Part shown: positions 58,019 to 64,000 of the stretch, piece after piece | Numbering within the stretch: the first letter of the stretch is position 1 | Layout: each line of letters opens with the position of its first letter | Assembly (NCBI RefSeq): GCF_025340265.1 | Contig: NZ_CP022707.1 | Location: 682,501 to 746,500, forward strand | Direction: 5' to 3' | DNA: 64,000 nucleotides | Origin: Novosphingobium sp. 9 | GTDB lineage: Bacteria; Pseudomonadota; Alphaproteobacteria; Sphingomonadales; Sphingomonadaceae | The notes under the pieces: model-generated | Seen by the model: only the letters and a program-made list of their open reading frames with translations | Told to the model about the DNA's origin: nothing | Databases searched by the model: none | Made by a program: the position numbers and the translations under genes

Positions 58019-59071
58019 GTGTTTTCGAGGTCACGCGTGCCTGCCGTCAGTCCCTTCTCTCCTCCTCCGCCCCACAATGACCCGTCCGAACCGCCGCGTC
58101 TTTCCCTCGTCGTTGCCGAGCCGCGCGAGATCCAGATGATCTCCTCGCGCATGGTGCTGTCGCTGCTGGCGGGCGGGTGCGTGCTGCTGGCGCTGCTGCT
58201 TCATGCCGCCGATGTGGAGATCGCCGCCAGGGCGCCCGGAACGCTGCTGTATACCGCGATCTTCGCGGTGCTCGGCCTGTTCCGCTGGCGCACGCGCGGG
58301 ACCACGCACCGCATCCTGCGGCCGCTGGGCGACATGGTGGAATATGCGGCGCTGTTCATGGTCGTCACGCTGACCTGCGCGATCGCGAGCTATCCGGTCG
58401 CGGCGCTCAGCCGGGGCTTTGCCGATGCCGCGCTCCAGCGTGCCGACATGGCGCTCCATTTCGACTGGCTGGCCTGGTATCGCATGGTGGCCGCGCATCC
58501 GCTGCTGCAGGACGTCAGTCGCAGCGCCTATGCGATGATCTATGTATCCCCGGCGATCCTGCTCGGCTGGCTGGCGTGGACCGGCCAGCGGCGCGTGGCG
58601 CATGACTTCATCGTCGCCGTGTGTCTTGCCGCGTGGATCACGCTGTTCGCCTTCTGGTTCATGCCTGCTGTCGGCCCGTTCGCCTATCTGTGGCACGGGG
58701 CGATCCCCTATCTGCCGGTGAGCGACCTGTGGCAGCCGCAGGTGATCCCGCAGCTGCGCGCGCATGTCTTCACCGAAGTTGATCCCGGCCATCTCGTGGG
58801 CCTCGTTTCCGCGCCCAGCTTCCATGCGGCGGCCGCGACGCTGCTGATAACGTTCGCGGCGCGCCAGAAGGTGATCCGCTGGCCGCTGATCGCGATCAAC
58901 GTGGCGATGCTGCTCTCCACCCCGGTCGAGGGCACGCACTATCTCACCGACATGATCCTGGGCGCGATCGTGGCCGGGATCGCGCTGCAGCTGACCGTGC
59001 TGCTGCGCGAATGGGTGGGGGTGCGCGTGCGGATCGGCACGCAGGCCCGAAAGTCCGGCGCTCTGGCGTGA
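58019..59071 (+). CDS. PAP2 superfamily protein, Aur1/inositol phosphorylceramide synthase-like
   Basis: A membrane protein of up to 350 residues with six or more helices. The PAP2_3-type catalytic motifs are SAPSFHAAAATLLITF and EGTHYLTDMILGAIVAG (His and Asp), the form seen in Aur1/Ipt1 and bacterial sphingolipid head-group enzymes. In sphingomonads, which contain sphingolipids, such a protein could act on ceramide or a lipid phosphate; that is inference. The GTG at 58019 is uncertain, since the first 39 residues are Pro-rich; ATG 58136 is an alternative. It ends where thiD can begin. Confidence 0.8.
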   Translation: MFSRSRVPAVSPFSPPPPHNDPSEPPRLSLVVAEPREIQMISSRMVLSLLAGGCVLLALLLHAADVEIAARAPGTLLYTAIFAVLGLFRWRTRGTTHRILRPLGDMVEYAALFMVVTLTCAIASYPVAALSRGFADAALQRADMALHFDWLAWYRMVAAHPLLQDVSRSAYAMIYVSPAILLGWLAWTGQRRVAHDFIVAVCLAAWITLFAFWFMPAVGPFAYLWHGAIPYLPVSDLWQPQVIPQLRAHVFTEVDPGHLVGLVSAPSFHAAAATLLITFAARQKVIRWPLIAINVAMLLSTPVEGTHYLTDMILGAIVAGIALQLTVLLREWVGVRVRIGTQARKSGALA

Positions 59072-59082
59072 ATATCGGGGGC

Positions 59083-59832
59083 ATGAGCATCCCCCGCGTC
59101 CTCTCTATTGCCGGGTCCGACAGTTCGGGTGGCGCCGGTATTCAGGCCGATATCCGCACGATCACGATGCTGGGCGGTTATGCGATGACCGCGATCACCG
59201 CGCTGACCGCGCAGAACTCGCTGGGCGTGAGCGCGGTCGAGGTGATGCCTGCCGACTTTGTGATCGCGCAGACCCGCGCCTGTATCGACGATATCGGCGT
59301 GGACGCGGTGAAGATCGGCATGCTGGGCAGCGCCGATATCGCCCACGCCGTGGCCGATCTGCTGGAGCGGACAGACGTGCCGGTGGTGTTCGATCCGGTG
59401 ATGATCGCCACTAGCGGAGCCGTTCTGGCCGATGCCGATACCGTCGCCGCGTTCAACCGGCTGATGGCGCGCGCCACGCTGACGACGCCCAATTACAACG
59501 AGCTGGCCGCCCTCGGCGGCGCACAGGCGCTGGTCGCGCGCGGTATCGCGTTCCTCGCGAAGGGCGGCGATGCCCCCGGCGACGTGGTGGAGGACCGGCT
59601 GGAGCGCCCCGGCCTGCCGCCGAGGCGCTGGCAGGCGTCACGGATCGAGACGCGCCATACCCACGGCACCGGCTGCACGATGGCCAGCGCCATCGCCACC
59701 GGGCTGGGGCAGGGGGCGGCGCTGGAACAGGCGATCGAACAGGCGCGCGCCTTCGTTCGTGCCGCCCTGCTGGCCGCACCCGGCTTTGGCGCCGGGCACG
59801 GCCCGCTGGGTCATCAGGCGGTGCGGCTCTGA
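59083..59832 (+). CDS. thiD: Hydroxymethylpyrimidine/phosphomethylpyrimidine kinase
   Basis: A 249-residue ribokinase-fold enzyme that phosphorylates HMP twice for thiamine. VLSIAGSDSSGGAGIQADIRTITMLGGYAMTAITALTAQNS and HTHGTGCTMASAIATGL are diagnostic. ATG 59083 is used; a GTG at 59068 overlapping the previous stop is possible. It is 33 kb from thiS-thiG, so thiamine genes are scattered. It overlaps the convergent GNAT gene by 19 bases. Confidence 0.93.
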   Translation: MSIPRVLSIAGSDSSGGAGIQADIRTITMLGGYAMTAITALTAQNSLGVSAVEVMPADFVIAQTRACIDDIGVDAVKIGMLGSADIAHAVADLLERTDVPVVFDPVMIATSGAVLADADTVAAFNRLMARATLTTPNYNELAALGGAQALVARGIAFLAKGGDAPGDVVEDRLERPGLPPRRWQASRIETRHTHGTGCTMASAIATGLGQGAALEQAIEQARAFVRAALLAAPGFGAGHGPLGHQAVRL

Positions 59833-60353
59833 AAGGTGGCGGCGTCGAGTTGCAGGTAGACGCTGTCGCACCATTCCTCGCCAACCTGCCATGTACCTTG
59901 CGCGCGGCCCGTCTCCTGAAAACCCAGCCGCGTCAGCAGGCCGAGGCAGGCCATATTGCGCGGATCGACGTCGGCTGTGGCGTGGGGAAGGCGGTGTTTG
60001 GCGAAGCCACGGGCCAGCACGGCCTCCAGCGCCTCGCGCATCAGGCCCTGTGCCCAGAATGCCGGGTGCAGGATGAAGCCGAGTTCCGGGAAGCGCCAGA
60101 ACCCGGCTTTGCCGATGGCGCGGCCTTCGTGTTCGATCACGAAATCCTCACCCTGCTGTGCGGGCAGGGCGATCATGCCTGCCAGCCAGTCGCGGGTTTC
60201 GTCCATCTTGGTATGCGGCAGGCGCGACCAGTAGCGCATCGCCTCGGGATGCGCGAACACGGCATGGAGGTCGTCGAGGTCGTCGCCAAGGGCCGGGCGC
60301 AGCACCAGACGCGATGTGGTGATCGTCGCGCCTGGTGCTGCCTGTCCGGTCAT
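59814..60353 (-). CDS. GNAT family N-acetyltransferase (RimJ-like)
   Basis: A 179-residue acetyltransferase of the RimJ/RimL class: TSRLVLRPALGDDLDDLHAVFAHPEAMRYW, LGFILHPAFWAQGLMREALEAVL (acetyl-CoA site), NMACLGLLTRLGFQETGRAQ. The substrate is unknown. It converges with thiD with a small overlap and is 25 bases downstream of the LOG gene on the same strand. Confidence 0.9.
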   Translation of the reverse strand: MTGQAAPGATITTSRLVLRPALGDDLDDLHAVFAHPEAMRYWSRLPHTKMDETRDWLAGMIALPAQQGEDFVIEHEGRAIGKAGFWRFPELGFILHPAFWAQGLMREALEAVLARGFAKHRLPHATADVDPRNMACLGLLTRLGFQETGRAQGTWQVGEEWCDSVYLQLDAATFQSRTA

Positions 60354-60378
60354 GTGCCTTGCTCGGTGTCCTGAAAGC

Positions 60379-61284
60379 TCAGGTGGTGCGGGGCGTCTCG
60401 AACTTGATGTCGTAGAACTCGCAGACGCGCTTCCAGCCGTCTTCGGCGGTCTCGCACCAGGTGAACAGGTTCAGGTCCGCCTTGTTGATCACGCCTTCTT
60501 CGGCCAGGGCCTCGAAGTTGACCACGCGCTCCCAGAACTCGCGACCGTAGAGCAGGATCGGGATCGGCTTCATCTTGCCGGTCTGGATCAGGGTCAGCAG
60601 TTCGAAGAACTCATCGAAGGTGCCGAAGCCGCCGGGGAACACCGCCACCGCGCGGGCGCGCAGCAGAAAGTGCATCTTGCGCAGCGCGAAGTAGTGGAAC
60701 TGGAAGGCGAGGCGCGGGGTGACATAGGGGTTGGGCGCCTGCTCGTGCGGGAGCACGATGTTGAGGCCCAGCGATTCCGCGCCGACATCGCTGGCGCCGC
60801 GGTTTGCGGCTTCCATGATCGAGGGGCCACCGCCCGAGCAGACCACGAACTGGCGCATGCCCTTCTCGACGATGGCGCGCTGGCTCGCGAACTGGGCGAG
60901 GCGGCGTGCCTCATCGTAATACTTGGCCTTGGCGGCAAGCTTTTCGGCCACCACGCGGCGTTCGTCGCTGTCGGCAGCGGCGACCAGCGCCTCTGCGGCC
61001 TCGGGCGAGGGGATGCGGGCAGAGCCGTACATCACCAGCGTCGAGCCGATGTTGGCCTCTTCCAGCAGCATCTCGGGCTTGAGCAGTTCCAGCTGGAAAC
61101 GCACCGGGCGCAGCTCGTCGCGCAGCAGGAACTCGGTGTCCTGAAAGGCGAGGCGGTAGGCGGGGTTGCGGGTCTGGATCGTGCCGCTCTGGGCGTCGGC
61201 AAAGCCGGCTTCCTGTTCGGCCTTGTAGAAGCGGCGGTGGGACAGGCTCTGCTGTTCGTCTTCGGTCATCGTCTTTTTAGTCAT
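60379..61284 (-). CDS. LOG family protein (nucleotide 5'-monophosphate phosphoribohydrolase-like)
   Basis: A 301-residue protein with the Rossmann-like LOG/TIGR00730 fold. Diagnostic pieces are VVCSGGGPSIMEAANRGA, AVAVFPGGFGTFDEFFELLTLIQTGK and YGSARIPSPE. Relatives cleave nucleotide monophosphates or activate cytokinins; the bacterial role is mostly nucleotide salvage. Long helical N terminus. Confidence 0.88.
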   Translation of the reverse strand: MTKKTMTEDEQQSLSHRRFYKAEQEAGFADAQSGTIQTRNPAYRLAFQDTEFLLRDELRPVRFQLELLKPEMLLEEANIGSTLVMYGSARIPSPEAAEALVAAADSDERRVVAEKLAAKAKYYDEARRLAQFASQRAIVEKGMRQFVVCSGGGPSIMEAANRGASDVGAESLGLNIVLPHEQAPNPYVTPRLAFQFHYFALRKMHFLLRARAVAVFPGGFGTFDEFFELLTLIQTGKMKPIPILLYGREFWERVVNFEALAEEGVINKADLNLFTWCETAEDGWKRVCEFYDIKFETPRTT

Positions 61285-61400
61285 TACCCCTTCATGGCCT
61301 TTCCCCGGCGGTTTGCAAATACATCTTTGGCGGTTCGTGAAAGGCGCAGCGGAAATAGGGGCTCGCCCGAAGGAATGTCGATCGTTAGGCTGCTGCCGTC

Positions 61401-62465
61401 ATGACCTTTTCCGCGCTCCCCCGCCGTTCCGCCCTCGGGCTTCTTGCTGCCGCGCCTGTGATGATCGGTGCGCGGGGACTGGCCCGTGCCGCCCCAACTT
61501 CGCCACCCCGTCCGCCGCTGCGCAAGCCCAGGGCGCTGAAGGCAGGCGATACGCTGGGGCTGGTCGCGCCCGCAGGCTTCATTGCCGACCGTTTCGGGCT
61601 GGAGGAGATCATGGAGGCGGTGCGCGCGATGGGGCTGGAGCCCAAGCCTGCCGCGCACATGCTCGATCGCAACGGCTATCTGGCCGGTTCCGACAAGGAC
61701 CGCGCCGACGATCTCATGAAGATGTTCCGCGATGACAGCGTGTCCGCGATCATGTCGGTGCGCGGGGGCTGGGGATGTGCGCGCATCCTGCCGCTGCTCG
61801 ACTATGCCGAGATCGCCCGCCATCCGAAGATATTCTGCGGTTTCAGCGACAACACCGCGCTGCATCTGGCGTTTGCCGCGCATACCGGGGTGCCGAGCGT
61901 GCATGGGCCGAACGCCTCGGCTTCGTGGCCGCAGGATGCGTGGGATGCCTTCCATGCGCTCGCCTTCGAGGGCGCGACGCCGACCTACAAGGTGCCCGCC
62001 AATGTCGGCACCAGCCTGTCCGCGCAGACCAACCCGGTGCGCACCTTCCATCCCGGCACCGCGCGCGGGCGGCTGCTCGGCGGCAATCTCACCGTGCTTT
62101 CGGCGCTGGTCGGCACGCCCTACCTGCCCGACTTCACCGGCGCGATCCTGTTCATCGAGGATACCAACGAGTCCGAATACCGGATCGACCGGATGCTGAC
62201 GCAGCTCTCGCTCGCCGGGATCTTCGACAAGGTGGCGGGCATCGTGTTCGGCCAGTGTACCAACTGCGTCAACCCGGATGGCGGCTGGGGCAACTTCACG
62301 ATCTACGAAGTGCTCGACCGGCAGTTCGCTTCGCTGGGCAAGCCCGCGTTCCAGGGCGCGGCGATCGGGCATATCGCCCATCAGGACAGTATTCCGGTGG
62401 GAATCCCGGCCGAGATCGATTCGATTGCAGGCACGATTCGCGTGCTGGAGCCGCTGACGGCCTGA
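61401..62465 (+). CDS. LD-carboxypeptidase (peptidase S66)
   Basis: A 354-residue periplasmic enzyme with a Tat-like signal (LPRRSALGLLAAAPVMIGARGLARA). The S66 motifs are VRGGWGCARILPLLDY, KIFCGFSDNTALHLAF (nucleophile Ser), AILFIEDTNESEYRIDRML (Glu) and IGHIAHQDSIPVGIP (His). It trims tetrapeptides to tripeptides in peptidoglycan recycling or remodelling. Confidence 0.93.
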   Translation: MTFSALPRRSALGLLAAAPVMIGARGLARAAPTSPPRPPLRKPRALKAGDTLGLVAPAGFIADRFGLEEIMEAVRAMGLEPKPAAHMLDRNGYLAGSDKDRADDLMKMFRDDSVSAIMSVRGGWGCARILPLLDYAEIARHPKIFCGFSDNTALHLAFAAHTGVPSVHGPNASASWPQDAWDAFHALAFEGATPTYKVPANVGTSLSAQTNPVRTFHPGTARGRLLGGNLTVLSALVGTPYLPDFTGAILFIEDTNESEYRIDRMLTQLSLAGIFDKVAGIVFGQCTNCVNPDGGWGNFTIYEVLDRQFASLGKPAFQGAAIGHIAHQDSIPVGIPAEIDSIAGTIRVLEPLTA

Positions 62466-62594
62466 TCCCGCTGCCCAACCGGTGCGCCGGAGTAACGATT
62501 CGGTAAAAATCAGCCTCGGGTTTGCACTTAGGCTTTGCCCTTTCTTACGGAAAAGCTAGGGTTTTATACCGGGGTCGCGGGGGCGCGAAACCTG

Positions 62595-62649
62595 TCGTTA
62601 ACCATTGTCTGCGATCCAGAGTTGGAAACATGGTTCGTAGAAATACGGA
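62595..62649 (+). promoter_or_regulatory. Duplicated leader with CtrA-like half-site, copy 1
   Basis: TCGTTAACCATT (62595-62606) contains TTAACCAT, the half-site reported for CtrA in several alphaproteobacteria, and TTCGTAGAAATACGGA lies at 62634-62649. The same two blocks recur at 63465-63505 ahead of the paralogous gene. Confidence 0.5.
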
Positions 62650-62669
62650 AAATACGGAAGGGTTTTGCG

Positions 62670-63122
62670 ATGCGCGTCGATGCCAAGGCTCTGCTCGACC
62701 GGTTGGGCAAGCAGGAATTCGCCTACAAGGAATTTGCCGATCGCTTCAGTGAATTGGAGCTGTGGCCGCTGTTCGAAGCGCTGCTGAAAGATCCGCGCCT
62801 CGCCAGCCTCGACGATGCCGGCGACACGATCAGTGTCGAGGAGATCGAGGCGGTGGCAGGACTGGCGGCTTCCGCTGCGCCGGCGATGCCGGCCTTCGCG
62901 ACAGCAGCGCCGGCGGCCCCTTCTGCCCCTTCTGCCCCTTCTGCCCCTGCGCTCAGCGCTGCGCAGAACGAGGCATTCAGTTCCCTGTTCGCACGCTACG
63001 AGAATCCCGAAGCGGCTCGTGTCGCCCCTTCCGTCCCTGCGCCTGCGCCCCAACGCCCCAAGCAGGACGTGCGTGCGATGCTGCGCGAGCTCTCGCAACT
63101 CAACCAGAGCGGCAAGCTCTGA
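62670..63122 (+). CDS. BcsR-like cellulose-locus protein, paralogue 1
   Basis: A 150-residue protein. The N-terminal 45 residues (FAYKEFADRFSELELWPLFEALLKDP) share with paralogue 2 the pattern MRVDAK-LL-R-GK--FAY--F-DRFSELELWPLFE. The WPL tryptophan motif resembles BcsR of enterobacterial cellulose operons. The middle is an Ala/Pro-rich linker (APSAPSAPSAP), and the C terminus has DVRAMLRELSQLNQSGKL. It may contact the cellulose synthase with BcsQ. Function assigned from motif and context. Confidence 0.65.
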   Translation: MRVDAKALLDRLGKQEFAYKEFADRFSELELWPLFEALLKDPRLASLDDAGDTISVEEIEAVAGLAASAAPAMPAFATAAPAAPSAPSAPSAPALSAAQNEAFSSLFARYENPEAARVAPSVPAPAPQRPKQDVRAMLRELSQLNQSGKL

Positions 63123-63514
63123 TGACGCGGAGCGACCGATTCGGAGTGAAAACCCCGTTTCGGGGCGCGTTTCCGGCAAGGGCGTCGCAAACGATTTTAG
63201 GGGGCGCTTCTGCGCTCGTGCAGCGGTGCCGGGGTGCAGGGGGCTTCACGGTAACGTCATGCTGCAATCAGATTAGCGTTCTGCGACAAGGCAAAGGCAT
63301 TGCAGGGCATACTTTCCGGCGCGATTCCGGCGACTTGCGGAAGGGGCTTGGGGTCTGTCCCGTTAAGGAACGTTTCCGCAATGCAGCAAGATTGGATCTA
63401 CCTACGTATTCTAGGAAATTCGCATCGATAGTAAACGGCGGGAAGAAAGTTCCGGGGGAACTTCTCGTTAACCATTATCTGCGAAATATTTCGTAGAAAT
63501 ACGGAGAAACTGCC
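63123..63514. other. Gene-free stretch, 392 bases, leader of paralogue 2
   Basis: It separates the two BcsR-like genes. It holds a small hairpin CCCCG-TTT-CGGGG (63154-63166) and, near its right end, the second copy of the leader blocks (63465-63505). No coding sequence is supported. Confidence 0.5.
63465..63505 (+). promoter_or_regulatory. Duplicated leader with CtrA-like half-site, copy 2
   Basis: TCGTTAACCATT (63465-63476) and TTCGTAGAAATACGGA (63490-63505), same order as copy 1 but with a shorter spacer. It ends 10 bases before the GTG of paralogue 2; the final GGA is also part of its ribosome-binding site. Confidence 0.5.
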
Positions 63515-63871
63515 GTGCGCGTCGATGCCAAGAAACTGCTGGCCAGAATGGGCAAGACCGACTTTGCCTATCAGGCGTTTACCGATCGCTTCAGCGAGCT
63601 GGAGCTGTGGCCGCTGTTCGAGCAGGTGCTCGGCGATCCGGCGATGGCGCAGCTTGCCGAGGAGCCCGCTCACGATGTGGCCGAGGCATTGTCGGCGCAA
63701 GCAACGGAAGCTGCCAACGCATCGCAGCATAGCGCTCCGATCCATGCGCTCTTCGCGCAATACGCCGCACTGCCCGCGCAGAGCGGCGATGTCATCGCAT
63801 CCGCGAACCTTTTCAGGGACAGGTCCGCGCTGAACGGCTTCTCCCGTCCCACTCTGCACGGAGCCGGATAA
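63515..63871 (+). CDS. BcsR-like cellulose-locus protein, paralogue 2
   Basis: A 118-residue protein whose first 45 residues (FAYQAFTDRFSELELWPLFEQVLGDPAMAQL) closely match paralogue 1; the rest is diverged and lacks the Pro-rich linker. GTG start at 63515 with GGAG eight bases upstream. Its TAA shares one base with the bcsQ ATG, linking it directly to the cellulose operon. Confidence 0.68.
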   Translation: MRVDAKKLLARMGKTDFAYQAFTDRFSELELWPLFEQVLGDPAMAQLAEEPAHDVAEALSAQATEAANASQHSAPIHALFAQYAALPAQSGDVIASANLFRDRSALNGFSRPTLHGAG

Positions 63872-64000
63872 TGGCCCTTATCGTCTGTCATTCGCCCAAG
63901 GGCGGCACCGGCACCACTTTCGTTGCCGCACACCTCGCCCAGGGGCTGGTCGCGCAGGGCGCCGAAGTCACCGTGCTGACCACCGCAACTTTCGACCCGC
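63871..64000 (+). CDS. bcsQ: Cellulose biosynthesis protein BcsQ, N-terminal part (cut by window edge)
   Basis: The first 43 codons read MALIVCHSPKGGTGTTFVAAHLAQGL. This is a MinD/ParA-like deviant Walker A (KGGTGTT) in which the second lysine is missing, just as in E. coli BcsQ (RGGVGTT). That plus the BcsR-like genes upstream point to a cellulose synthase operon continuing past 64000. BcsQ-like ATPases localise cellulose synthase at the pole. The end is outside the window. Confidence 0.75.
   Translation, partial: MALIVCHSPKGGTGTTFVAAHLAQGLVAQGAEVTVLTTATFDP

Overview
The window is about 64 kb of GC-rich chromosomal DNA from an alphaproteobacterium, most likely a sphingomonad (Novosphingobium-like). 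Evidence includes a complete SUF iron-sulphur operon headed by an Rrf2 regulator, COX15-type heme A synthase, DUF2093 and DUF3576 proteins, an Aur1-like PAP2 protein that would suit a sphingolipid-containing membrane, and a BcsQ-type cellulose locus at the right edge. The genus call is inference. Almost everything is housekeeping. I see no tRNA, rRNA, CRISPR array, insertion sequence or prophage.

Layout. 1-5 kb: CorC-like membrane protein, OmpA-like lipoprotein, nadC coupled to a secreted RNase T2, tadA, rpmB. 5-12 kb: minus-strand xseA/DUF2093/M23 peptidase diverging by 5 bp from purD, then a NIF3-like domain protein, a DEDD exonuclease and a PfkB kinase. 12.5-19.3 kb: a tightly overlapping minus-strand operon, Rrf2 regulator-sufB-DUF559 protein-sufC-sufD-sufS-sufT-GNAT-sufA, behind a cluster of palindromes. 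19.4-29.3 kb: possible small RNA, pyrD, acyl-CoA synthetase, zinc peptidase, thiS-thiG, a MerC-like protein beside a Zur/Fur-like palindrome, ctaA-cutA, rplM-rpsI. 29.6-40 kb: glgX, a YitT protein, a GH92 alpha-mannosidase, galU, murA, an acetoacetyl-CoA reductase. 40.5-50 kb: DUF3576 lipoprotein, leuS-lptE-holA, a sugar transferase for exopolysaccharide, lptC-lptA, ribonuclease D, ung. 50.5-64 kb: PAP2 protein, gluQ, HNH endonuclease, DsbA-like protein, flavin reductase, dicarboxylate symporter, glmM, Aur1-like protein with thiD, LOG protein, LD-carboxypeptidase, and the start of a cellulose operon with two paralogous BcsR-like genes before bcsQ.

Several genes serve the cell envelope: murA, glmM, galU, lptA/C/E, the sugar transferase, M23 and S66 peptidases, and bcsQ. 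Others serve cofactors (suf, thi, nadC, ctaA) and translation (rplM, rpsI, rpmB, leuS, tadA, gluQ).

Two features colour the whole window. First, seven conserved genes (pyrD, leuS, lptE, the sugar transferase, a small minus-strand gene, ung, a flavin reductase) each carry one apparent single-base deletion in or beside a short homopolymer. This is best read as base-calling error rather than gene decay. Second, the intergenic spaces hold at least five families of palindromic dispersed repeats, several placed within a few bases of stop codons.
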